This document shows, piece by piece, positions 20,350 through 28,444 of a stretch of DNA of 64,000 nt. How positions within the stretch are numbered: position 1 is the first letter of the stretch; each line of letters begins with the position of its first letter. The DNA is taken from positions 62,001 to 126,000 of the forward strand of contig JAKLLB010000002.1 of NCBI GenBank assembly GCA_023150345.1, written 5' to 3'. Both the position numbers and the translations under genes were made by a program. This DNA comes from Aquabacterium sp. GTDB lineage: Bacteria; Pseudomonadota; Gammaproteobacteria; Burkholderiales; Burkholderiaceae_C. The notes under the pieces are model-generated. The model was not told the origin of the DNA and did no database searches. It saw only the letters and a program-made list of their open reading frames with translations.

Positions 20350-20379
20350 AGTTCACCGTTACGAGCGGTCGCCGGTCAA
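20350..20379 (-). promoter_or_regulatory. weak sigma70-like promoter of the H1-like gene
   Basis: Minus strand TTGACC (20379-20374), 18-base spacer, TGAACT (20355-20350). The -35 overlaps a perfect 10-bp palindrome AAGCCGGCTT (20378-20387). The leader would be about 45 nt, with the AAGGAG site near its end. The -10 match is poor. Confidence 0.3.
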
Positions 20380-20477
20380 GCCGGCTTCGCCACCCGTCGC
20401 GGTGAACGGGGATGCACCCTTGCCCGCTGCTTCTTTCGGCAGCGGTGTCAAGCGTGCGGATCTTGATCGCGCACCAC

Positions 20478-20538
20478 GGGGCTGACGGGCGCCACTGGGT
20501 GCCTGAAGGCACCCTTGGGCGAACCCGAGGTCAGCCCC
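20478..20538. other. nested inverted repeat, possible structured RNA
   Basis: Outer arms GGGGCTGAC (20478-20486) and GTCAGCCCC (20530-20538) pair perfectly over 9 bp. Between them lies an independent perfect 7-bp hairpin, GGGTGCC-TGAA-GGCACCC (20497-20514). There is no U tract on either strand, so it is not a standard terminator. It is 180 bp upstream of the H1-like start codon. Confidence 0.6.
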
Positions 20539-21006
20539 GCATCAACGCGGCGCGTGGCTCAAGGCCATGGCCGCACGACTGTCGAGACTTGCTCTCCTTC
20601 TTCGGTTCAGACAATCCGCTCGAGTCGAACGAAACGAGACGGTCGTTGCACGGTCCAGCAAGGACGAAGCCGCACACTGCCCTACGGAAGATGCGACTCG
20701 AGGGGTTCGTTCGATGCGGTCCGCGCTGCCAGCTTGCGAGCCGGCCACTGCGGGCACAAAGCGAACCAGGCAAAACGATTGAGGGTGGGAGCACTGCACG
20801 CGCGCCGCAGCAAGGGTGCGAGGCGTGACCGATTTCGGTTCTCGTCGATGAGGGTTGAGCGTTGTCTACCCAGACCAGCATGGATGTGCTTCCTATGGCC
20901 GCGGATTATCGGAGTGTTGTTCCAAAACACCAAGCACTTCTTGACAATCACACGCAATCGTTGTTGCCAACATGCATCGTTTCCGTTCTCTTCGGACGTT
21001 TGCAAC

Positions 21007-21585
21007 TCATGCTGTCGCGGGAAACAAGGCGGCCTTCCAACGCAGCCGTCGTTGCAGGTCGGCCCAATCGAAGCCGGGTCCGGGATCACGCTTGCGTGTC
21101 GGTGCCACGTGCTCATGACCGACAACCGCCGTCAACGGATACCTGCGCCTGAGCGCGCGCAGCAACCGAACCAACGCAACGTACTGCGCGACTTCGAAGC
21201 TGCGACCTTCGAGCCCCTCGAGCTCGATGCCGATGGACCAGTCGTTGCATCGATCGCGCCCCGCCCAATGCGACACGCCGGCATGCCAGGCCCTGCGATC
21301 TGTGCTGACGAACTGCACCATCTCGCCATCACGCCGCACCAGAAAGTGAGCCGAGACCCGCAGCGACCACAGTTCGGCAAACGACGGGTGCGCCTGCGGG
21401 TCGAGGCGGTTGGTGAAGAGCCGCTCGATGGCATCACCCCCATACTCGCCGGGTGGCAGGCTGATCGAGTGCAAGACCACCAACTCGATGGGCGTGCCCG
21501 CGCTGCGCTCATCCTGGTTCGGTGACTCGCAGCGCCGGGCCTGCGGGCACCAGCCCTCGGCCCACGCGGGGTCAGTCGCCGCCAT
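21007..21585 (-). CDS. ampD: 1,6-anhydro-N-acetylmuramyl-L-alanine amidase AmpD
   Basis: A cytoplasmic zinc amidase of cell-wall recycling that cleaves the amide bond between anhydro-muramic acid and the stem peptide; its loss induces AmpC in many bacteria. I take the ATG at 21585, giving 192 residues, the family's usual length; upstream codons in frame are a shadow of pilR. Zinc ligands are visible as His39 (VVLHSIS), His157 (VVGHEHVAP) and Asp167 (RDPGPGFDW), and the ELEG motif lies at 121-124. Its start overlaps the end of the pilR-like gene by 14 bases, so its expression is probably linked to the pilSR operon. Confidence 0.95.
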   Translation of the reverse strand: MAATDPAWAEGWCPQARRCESPNQDERSAGTPIELVVLHSISLPPGEYGGDAIERLFTNRLDPQAHPSFAELWSLRVSAHFLVRRDGEMVQFVSTDRRAWHAGVSHWAGRDRCNDWSIGIELEGLEGRSFEVAQYVALVRLLRALRRRYPLTAVVGHEHVAPTRKRDPGPGFDWADLQRRLRWKAALFPATA

Positions 21586-23119
21586 GCTCCGGGGCACCGA
21601 TCCCCAGGCGCGCCATGCGATAGCGCATCTGCCGCAGCGACAGCCCCAGGCTCGCCCCGGCGGCCGTGCGATTGAAGCGATGCCGAGCCAGCGCACGCAC
21701 CAGGATGTCGCGTTCCACCTGGTCGAGATAAGTCACCAGGTCTGCAGGCAGCGGCGCCTCTCCCGACACAGGCTGCGGCGCGAGTGCATCCGCAACCGGC
21801 GGCTCGATCGCGGACCACTCGCTGTCGCTTGCCACATCGTCGCCCAGGCCGAGATCATCGCGCTCGATCACGTCGCCCGGCGCCAGCGTCACGGCTCGGT
21901 GCAGCAGGTTCTCGAGCTCGCGAACGTTGCCCGGGAAGGCGTAGCTGCCCAACTGCGCCAGCGCCGACGCCGACAGCTGCGGCGCCGTCGAGACACCGGC
22001 ATCGTGCGCGATGCGCCCCAGCACGGTGGCGCAGATCGCAGCCAGGTCCTCCAGCCGCTCGCGCAACGGCGGCATGCGCAGTTGGATCACGTTGAGGCGG
22101 TAGAAGAGATCTTGCCGGAAGCGACCTTCCTGCACCTCCAACCCGAGGTCCTTGTGCGTGGCGCTCACGATGCGGACATTGATCGGCTGCTCGTTGACCG
22201 CGCCGATCGGTCGAACCGATCGCTCCTGGATCACGCGCAGGAGCTTGCTTTGCATCGACAGTGGCAGGTCGCCGATCTCGTCGAGAAACAACGTCCCCGC
22301 ATTGGCCGCCTGAAAGAACCCCTCGCGATCCTCTGTTGCACCCGTGAAAGCGCCCTTGCGGTAGCCGAAGAACTCGGCCTCCAGCAGTTGCTCCGGTATC
22401 GCGCCGCAATTCACGGCGATGAACGGCTGCGTCGCCCGCCCGCTCACGGCGTGGATGGCCCTGGCGACGAGTTCCTTGCCAGTGCCGGACTCGCCCAGCA
22501 CCATCACGGGAGCCATGCCGCGAGCCACGCGCTCGATCATCGATCGCACCTGCTGCATGGAGGCCGATTGCCCGACCAGGCGCGCGAGCGCCGGATGGAC
22601 AGGCCCCGGCGCGCCGGGCTCGGCGAAAACCGGCCCGACAGCGACGTCGCGTGGACCGCGCGGCTGTGAACCGCTGGTCGCTGACGGGACTGCCCCTGCC
22701 GCGGCAACGGCTGGTCGCGAGCCGGACGTGGCCGGCGCAACCGTCGCTCGACCCAGTGCCGATGCCACCACGGTGCGGAACTGGCGCAGGTCCACCGGCT
22801 TGGTCAGGTAATCGAAGGCGCCCGCCTTCAGTGCCTCGACTGCGTTCTCGGCAGAGCCGTAGGCCGTGATGACGATGGCCTTCTCCGCGCGGGCGGCCTC
22901 CTCGAGCCGGTGAAGCAGGTCCAGGCCGCTTCCGTCGGGCAGGCGCATGTCGGTGATGACGGCGCTGTAGGTTCGCTCGGTCAGGCGCGCCCAGGCATCC
23001 TCGACGCAACCGGCGGTCTCGACCTCGTAGCCCTCCCGCAGCAACGTGAGTTCATACAGGGTGCGCAAGTCGGGCTCGTCGTCGACGACGAGCAGGCGAG
23101 GGACGGGGCTGGCATTCAT
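21572..23119 (-). CDS. pilR: sigma54-dependent response regulator, PilR-like
   Basis: An NtrC-class activator of 515 residues. The receiver domain (1-120) has Asp57 as phospho-acceptor (ITDMRLPD) and Lys107 (YLTKP). A Gly/Ala/Pro-rich linker (about 120-170) is longer than usual. The AAA+ domain (about 180-405) has Walker A GESGTGKE (209-216), GAFTGA (256-261) for sigma54 contact and Walker B FLDEIGD. A Fis-type helix-turn-helix closes the protein (about 475-512). Its partner kinase gene ends 15 bp upstream. By analogy with PilR it would drive pilin transcription, but no pilus gene lies in this window. Confidence 0.9.
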   Translation of the reverse strand: MNASPVPRLLVVDDEPDLRTLYELTLLREGYEVETAGCVEDAWARLTERTYSAVITDMRLPDGSGLDLLHRLEEAARAEKAIVITAYGSAENAVEALKAGAFDYLTKPVDLRQFRTVVASALGRATVAPATSGSRPAVAAAGAVPSATSGSQPRGPRDVAVGPVFAEPGAPGPVHPALARLVGQSASMQQVRSMIERVARGMAPVMVLGESGTGKELVARAIHAVSGRATQPFIAVNCGAIPEQLLEAEFFGYRKGAFTGATEDREGFFQAANAGTLFLDEIGDLPLSMQSKLLRVIQERSVRPIGAVNEQPINVRIVSATHKDLGLEVQEGRFRQDLFYRLNVIQLRMPPLRERLEDLAAICATVLGRIAHDAGVSTAPQLSASALAQLGSYAFPGNVRELENLLHRAVTLAPGDVIERDDLGLGDDVASDSEWSAIEPPVADALAPQPVSGEAPLPADLVTYLDQVERDILVRALARHRFNRTAAGASLGLSLRQMRYRMARLGIGAPEHGGD

Positions 23120-23134
23120 GATCGCGCGGCAGGT

Positions 23135-25024
23135 TCAGGCGGTTGGGGCGCTGCGCAGCAGCACGCGGAACACGTTGCGGTGCCGCCCGCCCGCGGGTCC
23201 AGGGCGGTAGTCGATGCTGGCGCGGTACCGTTCGCACAGCTCGCGGCAAATATACAGGCCCAGGCCCGTGCCACGACTGCGTGTGGAGAAGAACGGCTCG
23301 AAGAGGTGGCGCTCGACATCCGGCGCGATGGGCGGCCCGTCGCTGGCGACCGTCAGCAGTGCACCTCCGGGGGCTTGTGCCGGCGGATGTCGCAGGCAGA
23401 CGACCACCGCACCCGGAGTCTCCGTGCCATGACGACAGGCGTTGTCCAGCAGGTTGGTCAGCACCCTGCGCAAGTGTTCGGGATCGAACAACACAGACAT
23501 CGGGACCCGAGGCAGATCGAGCTCGACGCGAGCATCGGTCGCACCCGACGGCAACCCGCTGGTCGCCAGCCACTCCCGGCAGATGGCCGCCACCTCCGAC
23601 GTCGCATCGATCGCCTGCGGCCCACTGGTCCTGCCCGGCGCCACGGCCATCACATCGTCGACGATGCGCTTGAGTCGTTCGACGTTGTCCTCGACGATGC
23701 GAGCCAGGCGCTGCTGGGCGCCGGGAAGATCGTCTTCCAGCATCAGTGCGTTGGCTTGCGCGATCGCCGCCAGCGGATTGCGGATCTCGTGGGCGATGCC
23801 GGCGGACATCCGCCCCATGGCCGCCAGCTTCTCCTGTTGCACGCGCGCCTGCACGCTGCGCATGTCCTCGAGAAAGAGCACACAGACCTCCTGCGGTGCC
23901 GTGGCCTCCTCGCCGATGCCACTGCGCTTGGTGAAACGGGCGCGGACCTGAACCGTGTGCGTGCCACCATCGACATGCGGCAGCATCAGTTCGCGGTGCT
24001 CACGCGGCCATCGGCTCGCGCCAAAGGCCTTCTCGACGGCCTGCAGGAGGGTTTCCCAACCGGGCTCGCCGTGCAACGCGAAAGGGGCGGGTCGATCCGC
24101 CGCGCGGGCGCCGAGCATCGCGCGCGCCGCCGGGTTGGCCGCCCGCACCCGGCAGCGGCGATCGACAACCAGCACACCATCGGTCATCTCCTCGATCACC
24201 AGGCGATTCAGCCGCGCCTGCTGGCGGGCCAACTCGAGGCTGCCGCGCGCCGTGCGTTCCTCGCGCGCAAGGCGTTGGGCCAATTCGCCCGACAGCAGGG
24301 TGATTGCGAACGCGCCGAGACCGCCGAGTCCGGCCTGCGTGAGCAGCGCCGCAGAGAACGCTCCGGAGACCGATGCCCGCCACACACCTGCCAGCAGCAC
24401 CAGTGAAACCAGCGCTGCGGTAGCCAGTGCCCCGACCCGCTTGGTCATCACGCCGGCCATCAACACGGGCAAGGCCAGCAATGCCGCGTAGTTCAGGTGC
24501 GCTCCCGGCTCCAGCAAGTGGAGCAAGGAGAACACGAACAGGTCGACGCCTATCGTCAACGCCCACTGACGCCGGACCAGCCGCGACGCCGGCATGCCCG
24601 GAACGGGCGACGGTGGCAACAGCCACATCGACACCGCCTGAACCGCGTATGCAATGCACACGAGCAGCGCCTCGACGGCCAAGCGTGTGCCCAACAGCGA
24701 CATGATCCACGGCGTCAGCACGAGCGCCACGCCCAGTGCCGCGCGAGCGGCCACGTACGCCGCAAACACGCGCCGAAGTGCCGAACCCTCGCCGACAACG
24801 ATGCGACGGGCTTCGCGCGCGAGAAAGCGGCTCTCGGAGCTGCCGCCTTCGCGGTCCAGCCGGGACTCGTCTGAGTAGCCCGGCTGCAGCGTGCTCTGGC
24901 TGCCGTCGGCCAGGGCACCGAACCAGGAGTCCTCTGGCACTGCGCCCAATGCCTGGCGACGGTCGCTGTGTCGTCGCTCGGCTCGGCGGCGCTCGATGTG
25001 CGGCTCGGTCGCGGGCTCGGTCAT
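23135..25024 (-). CDS. pilS: membrane sensor histidine kinase, PilS-like
   Basis: A 629-residue kinase. An unusual soluble N-terminus of about 80 residues, very rich in Arg and Glu (ERRRAERRHSDRR), precedes six hydrophobic segments (about 88-110, 117-138, 153-172, 178-192, 198-214, 222-245). A coiled segment and a PAS domain (about 275-390) follow, then the HisKA domain with His412 (AHEIRNPLAA). The ATPase domain has the N box LLDNACRHG (525-533), SDGPPI as the G1 box and RGTGLGLYI (584-592) as the G2 box. The topology matches PilS. It is followed by pilR and ampD on the same strand. Confidence 0.88.
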   Translation of the reverse strand: MTEPATEPHIERRRAERRHSDRRQALGAVPEDSWFGALADGSQSTLQPGYSDESRLDREGGSSESRFLAREARRIVVGEGSALRRVFAAYVAARAALGVALVLTPWIMSLLGTRLAVEALLVCIAYAVQAVSMWLLPPSPVPGMPASRLVRRQWALTIGVDLFVFSLLHLLEPGAHLNYAALLALPVLMAGVMTKRVGALATAALVSLVLLAGVWRASVSGAFSAALLTQAGLGGLGAFAITLLSGELAQRLAREERTARGSLELARQQARLNRLVIEEMTDGVLVVDRRCRVRAANPAARAMLGARAADRPAPFALHGEPGWETLLQAVEKAFGASRWPREHRELMLPHVDGGTHTVQVRARFTKRSGIGEEATAPQEVCVLFLEDMRSVQARVQQEKLAAMGRMSAGIAHEIRNPLAAIAQANALMLEDDLPGAQQRLARIVEDNVERLKRIVDDVMAVAPGRTSGPQAIDATSEVAAICREWLATSGLPSGATDARVELDLPRVPMSVLFDPEHLRRVLTNLLDNACRHGTETPGAVVVCLRHPPAQAPGGALLTVASDGPPIAPDVERHLFEPFFSTRSRGTGLGLYICRELCERYRASIDYRPGPAGGRHRNVFRVLLRSAPTA

Positions 25025-25036
25025 CGGTGCCGGCTG

Positions 25037-25270
25037 TCAGGCGGTGGGACCGGGGCCGAGCCGCCGATGCTCTTCGCAACAGTACACGCGTGTACCTTCC
25101 AGCACCGCATCGGCAGCCGGCAGATGCAGCCCACAGCGGGCGCACTGGGCCATGGGCTGCGCCGGTGGATCAGGACGTCGGGCAGCAGCACCATGATCCG
25201 GTCGACCCTGGCGCTTGAGCAACAACCACAAGCCGCCGACGACCACCAACAGAACAATGAGGTACTTCAT
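25037..25270 (-). CDS. PP0621 family protein (membrane-anchored zinc-ribbon)
   Basis: A 77-residue protein starting at the ATG at 25270. Residues 1-18 are one membrane helix (MKYLIVLLVVVGGLWLLL); after a basic linker come Cys43, Cys46, Cys64/65 and His68 in CARCGLHLP and YCCEEH, a small zinc-binding ribbon. The MAQCARCGLHLP core is characteristic of the PP0621 family, whose function is unknown. It lies between the ccsA-type gene (5 bp upstream) and pilS (13 bp downstream), so it is probably part of one transcript from ccsA to ampD. It could be a redox or haem-delivery helper, but that is only inferred from the neighbour. Confidence 0.85.
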   Translation of the reverse strand: MKYLIVLLVVVGGLWLLLKRQGRPDHGAAARRPDPPAQPMAQCARCGLHLPAADAVLEGTRVYCCEEHRRLGPGPTA

Positions 25271-25274
25271 GACG

Positions 25275-26099
25275 TCACGCTGCGGCGCGCCCCAGAACCA
25301 CCTCGAACACAAAGCGCGACCCGACGTAGGCCAACAATAGCAGCGCCGTACCCACGTACAACCAGCGCGTGGCCTGTCGCCCCCGCCATCCGCGCAATTG
25401 CCGGCCGACCAGCAGCGCCGCGAACACACCCCAGCCCAGCAGAGAAAACACGGACTTGTGGTCCCAGCGCCACTGACGCGCCGTCACGAATCCCAGCAAG
25501 AGCGCCAGCGTGAGCACGCCGAACCCGACCTCGACGAACCGAAACGTCAGTCTCTCGAGCCGCAGCAGGGGCAGGCCCAGCGGCCCATCGGCTGGCGCCA
25601 CCACCTGACGTCGCATCTGCCGCTCGGCGTTATCCAGCATGCTGGCATGCAGAACGGCCGCGCCGAACAAGGCATAGGAGCCCACGCCCAGCACCCAGTG
25701 CAGCGGCGCCCATGGCGAGGACAGCAACCGCATCTCGCCAGGAAAGGCCCATGCCAACAGCACCGCAGCGGCTCCGCTGACGGCGAGCGCTCGCCTCACG
25801 GCCGGCAGCGGCAGCAGGCGGCTCTCGAACGCATGGACTGCGATGACCAGCCACACCGTCAGTGACAGTACCGGGCCGAAGCCCAGGCGGGCGCCCTGGG
25901 CATGGCCCCGACCCCATCCGGTGATGTCCATGGCAAGCAGCACCGCGTGCAGCAACCAGCCCGTCACCAAGGCCGGCGTGATCCAACTCGGGCGTCCCTG
26001 CGCCGGCGATGCCGACAGCCCATAGGCCAGCGCGGCCGCCAGGGCAAGCGCCAACGGCGTTCCGTCCAGAGGTGCCGCCGAGCCCGAAGCTAGAATCAT
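25275..26099 (-). CDS. CcsA/YpjD-type cytochrome c assembly membrane protein
   Basis: A 274-residue inner-membrane protein with eight or so hydrophobic spans. It belongs to the cytochrome c assembly (CcsA/HemX-like, YpjD) family: the conserved WAPLHWVLGVGSYALFG segment (about 129-145) carries the His usual for haem contact, and WRWDHKSVFSLLGW (about 208-221) is the second signature with a conserved His. The exact role of this subgroup is unsettled; it always sits beside ffh in this lineage as it does here, divergent by 66 bp. A TAAACT hexamer ends 6 nt before the ATG and there is no ribosome site, suggesting a leaderless transcript. Confidence 0.85.
   Translation of the reverse strand: MILASGSAAPLDGTPLALALAAALAYGLSASPAQGRPSWITPALVTGWLLHAVLLAMDITGWGRGHAQGARLGFGPVLSLTVWLVIAVHAFESRLLPLPAVRRALAVSGAAAVLLAWAFPGEMRLLSSPWAPLHWVLGVGSYALFGAAVLHASMLDNAERQMRRQVVAPADGPLGLPLLRLERLTFRFVEVGFGVLTLALLLGFVTARQWRWDHKSVFSLLGWGVFAALLVGRQLRGWRGRQATRWLYVGTALLLLAYVGSRFVFEVVLGRAAA
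26091..26096 (+). promoter_or_regulatory. putative -10 element of ffh
   Basis: TAGAAT lies within the first codons of the divergent ccsA-type gene and would start ffh mRNA about 63 nt before its ATG. The minus-strand TAAACT at 26106-26111 is the matching candidate for the ccsA-type gene, so the two promoters face away from each other with about 10 bp between. Confidence 0.4.
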
Positions 26100-26165
26100 C
26101 CGGACAGTTTACTTTCGCGGCCCGCCGTTTTCTTCTCACGGCTGCAAGCCGCCGTTGCCGCGCCG

Positions 26166-27521
26166 ATGGCTTCCACTCTCTCCGACCGGCTGTCGCGCCT
26201 CGTCAAGACGATGCGCGGCCAGGCCCGCATCACCGAAGGCAACGTGCAGGACATGCTGCGCGAGGTGCGCATGGCACTGCTCGAGGCCGACGTCGCACTG
26301 CCGGTGGTGCGCGACTTCGTCGCCCGGGTGAAGGAAAAGGCACTGGGCCAGGACGTCGTGGGCTCGCTCAACCCGGGCCAGGCTCTGGTTGGCGTCGTGC
26401 ACAAGGAACTCGCCGCGACGATGGGCGAGGGCGTGGCCGATCTGAACCTCTCCACGCAGCCACCGGCCGTGATCCTGATGGCCGGCCTGCAGGGCGCCGG
26501 CAAGACCACCACCACGGCCAAGCTTGCCCGCCACCTGATCGAGCGCAGGCGCAAGAAGGTGCTCACGGTCTCGGCCGACGTGTACCGGCCGGCGGCCATC
26601 GAGCAGCTCAAGACCGTGACCCGGCAAGCCGGAGCCGAGTGGTTCCCTTCAAGTGCCGGGCAGAAGCCGGCCGATATCGTGCGCTCCGCGCTCGATCACG
26701 CCCGCCGCCACTACTTCGATGTCCTGCTCGTCGACACGGCCGGGCGACTGGCCATCGACGAAGCCCTGATGGCCGAGATTCGGGAACTGCACGCGCTGCT
26801 GCAGCCCATCGAGACGCTGTTCGTCGTCGATGCGATGCAAGGTCAGGATGCGGTGAATACCGCGCGCGCCTTCAAGGAGGCATTGCCGCTGACGGGCATC
26901 GTGCTGACCAAGCTCGATGGCGATTCGCGCGGCGGCGCGGCGCTGTCGGTTCGTCAGGTCACCGGCGCGCCGATCAAGTTCGCGGGCGTTTCCGAGAAGA
27001 TCGACGGGCTCGAAGTCTTCGATGCCGAGCGCCATGCCGGGCGCGTGCTGGGCATGGGCGACATCGTCGCACTGGTCGAAGAGGTGCAAAAGGGCGTCGA
27101 CCTGCAGGCGGCGCAGAAGCTGGCCGAGAAGGTCAAGTCCGGTGATGGCTTCGACCTCAACGACTTCCTGATGCAGATCTCGCAAATGAAGAAGATGGGG
27201 GGGCTGTCAGGCTTGATGGACAAGCTTCCCGCCGCTCTGACCGCCAAGGCCGGCAGTGCCGATCTCGACCGCGCCGAGCGAGACGTGCGCCGCATGGAAG
27301 GCATCATCCACTCGATGACGGCTCACGAGCGACGCAAGCCCGAGATCATCAAGGCCAGCCGCAAGCGGCGCATCGCAGCCGGCGCGGGTGTTCATGTCCA
27401 GGAAGTCAACCGCATGCTCAACCAGTTCGAGCAGATGCGCGAAATGATGAAGAAGATGAAGGGCGGCGGCCTGATGAAGATGATGAAGCGCATGGGCGGC
27501 ATGAAGGGCATGATGCGCTGA
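26166..27521 (+). CDS. ffh: signal recognition particle protein Ffh
   Basis: The SRP GTPase that binds signal sequences and 4.5S RNA and brings ribosomes to FtsY at the membrane. The 451 residues show the N domain (1-90), the G domain with GLQGAGKTTTTAKL (about 105-118), DTAGRL (about 190-195) and TKLDGDSRGG, and the Met-rich M domain at the C-terminus (EQMREMMKKMKGGGLMKMM) that holds the hydrophobic signal peptide. Length and motifs are complete. ftsY, its receptor, lies 0.9 kb downstream on the opposite strand. Confidence 0.97.
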   Translation: MASTLSDRLSRLVKTMRGQARITEGNVQDMLREVRMALLEADVALPVVRDFVARVKEKALGQDVVGSLNPGQALVGVVHKELAATMGEGVADLNLSTQPPAVILMAGLQGAGKTTTTAKLARHLIERRRKKVLTVSADVYRPAAIEQLKTVTRQAGAEWFPSSAGQKPADIVRSALDHARRHYFDVLLVDTAGRLAIDEALMAEIRELHALLQPIETLFVVDAMQGQDAVNTARAFKEALPLTGIVLTKLDGDSRGGAALSVRQVTGAPIKFAGVSEKIDGLEVFDAERHAGRVLGMGDIVALVEEVQKGVDLQAAQKLAEKVKSGDGFDLNDFLMQISQMKKMGGLSGLMDKLPAALTAKAGSADLDRAERDVRRMEGIIHSMTAHERRKPEIIKASRKRRIAAGAGVHVQEVNRMLNQFEQMREMMKKMKGGGLMKMMKRMGGMKGMMR

Positions 27522-27573
27522 TGGCCTGCGGCCGGGATCGATCCGGCTTGCGCATCGGCCCGTGACGGCTCGC

Positions 27574-27622
27574 ACAAGTGGGCCCGCAATCGCCATTTGT
27601 GTTCACAAGTTGACACACTTGT
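27574..27622. promoter_or_regulatory. cluster of ACAAGT half-sites, operator-like
   Basis: ACAAGT occurs at 27574-27579 and 27605-27610 and inverted (ACTTGT) at 27617-27622; the last two form an inverted repeat with a 6-base spacer. TTGTG and CACAA (27597-27601 and 27604-27608) also form inverted arms. The cluster is 70-118 bp upstream of the DUF2726 start. A TTGACA (27610-27615) sits inside it without a convincing -10. Confidence 0.45.
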
Positions 27623-27691
27623 CGCAGGTACCTGACCCGCGGCAACCACTCGCGGCCTACAGTGGACTGCCAGTCCTGCCGAACACCGCAT

Positions 27692-28372
27692 ATGCTGCCC
27701 GTCGACCCCTCCGCCGCTCTCGCACTGGCCACGGCACTGGTGCTGCTGCTGTCGCTGTTCGCCGCCCGGCGTCGGCGCCCGCCGCCCGCATCTGCCCGAC
27801 GCGACGCACCCGACACACTGCAGACGTTCGCACCCCAGCCGGCCCGGGTGCTCACCGTGGCCGAGCGCCAGGCGCACACCCTGCTGCGCCAGGCCATGCC
27901 CGGCTATCTGGTGCTGGCTCAGGTCCCGCTGAGCCGATTCCTCAGCGTACCTGCCCGGCAGGGCGAGTGGCTGCAGCGCATCAGCGGCCTGAGTGCCGAT
28001 CTGCTGCTGTGCGACAGCGCCTCGCGCGTGCTGGCCGTCATCGACGTACGGCCGCTGCGCCTGAGCGACAACAGCCGGCGCCGCCACGAGCGCATGACCA
28101 CGTTGCTGCGCAAGGCTGGCATCAAGGTGCTCTCGTGGCAAGAAGACGCGCTGCCCGACGTCACCACTGCACGCGGGCAGTTGCTGCCCCTGCTCACCGC
28201 CGGCAAGGCCCCGCGCGAGGCAGCGGCGCCGCCCACATCGCGCCCGATGCCACTGATCCCGATCGCCGAGATCCTGGCCGATGATGGCTCCGACCGTGAA
28301 GACGCCATGGAGCCGGTGCCCTCGGCGCTGTTCGACGACCTGGAGCCGGTACCGGTACAGCCCCGGCGCTGA
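27692..28372 (+). CDS. DUF2726 domain membrane-anchored protein
   Basis: A 226-residue product from the ATG at 27692; an in-frame GTG at 27662 is the alternative. Residues 5-24 form one membrane helix (LATALVLLLSLFAARRRR, positive residues inside), followed by a DUF2726 domain (about 55-165). That domain resembles a restriction-endonuclease-like fold with the LLLCDSASRVLAVIDV core, where an Asp pair stands in the usual acidic position; a complete nuclease motif is not certain. The last 60 residues are acidic and Pro-rich. The gene lies between ffh and the convergent ftsY, an unexplained position. Function unknown. Confidence 0.72.
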   Translation: MLPVDPSAALALATALVLLLSLFAARRRRPPPASARRDAPDTLQTFAPQPARVLTVAERQAHTLLRQAMPGYLVLAQVPLSRFLSVPARQGEWLQRISGLSADLLLCDSASRVLAVIDVRPLRLSDNSRRRHERMTTLLRKAGIKVLSWQEDALPDVTTARGQLLPLLTAGKAPREAAAPPTSRPMPLIPIAEILADDGSDREDAMEPVPSALFDDLEPVPVQPRR

Positions 28373-28391
28373 ACGGGAGTCCCGCCCCGTA

Positions 28392-28410
28392 CCGTGTACC
28401 TGGTACACGG
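28392..28410. terminator. palindrome between convergent DUF2726 and ftsY genes
   Basis: CCGTGTACC, centre T, GGTACACGG: a 19-bp palindrome with perfect 9-bp arms, 20 bp past the DUF2726 stop and 35 bp past the ftsY stop. As RNA it gives a hairpin on either strand but has no U tract. It could be a two-way terminator or a protein site. Confidence 0.45.
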
Positions 28411-28444
28411 GCTGCACGGGCCCGGACGCGGCCCGCTGCGGCGC

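Larger units (their letters stand above)
20298..21006. other. 709-bp intergenic region
   Basis: This is the only gap above 300 bp. It lies upstream of the H1-like gene and downstream of ampD, both on the minus strand. Base composition is less GC-rich than its surroundings, most clearly at 20880-21010. Small open frames exist on both strands (for example 20531-20881 minus and 20880-21152 plus) but lack ribosome sites, domain character or normal third-position GC bias. It contains a folded inverted repeat at 20478-20538. A small RNA or a long H1 leader is possible; I recognise no known RNA family. Confidence 0.6.

Noticed and set aside
20941..20970. A consensus TTGACA that could be a plus-strand promoter
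   Set aside because: No -10-like hexamer at 15-19 bases and no gene downstream on that strand.
20531..21152. Small frames in the intergenic region (20531-20881 minus, 20880-21152 plus)
   Set aside because: No ribosome sites, no domain or membrane character, partly antisense to ampD; kept as intergenic.
23135..25024. The PilS-like kinase lacking a standard DxGxG box
   Set aside because: SDGPPI at this position is within the normal variation of the NtrB/PilS group, and the other boxes are intact.
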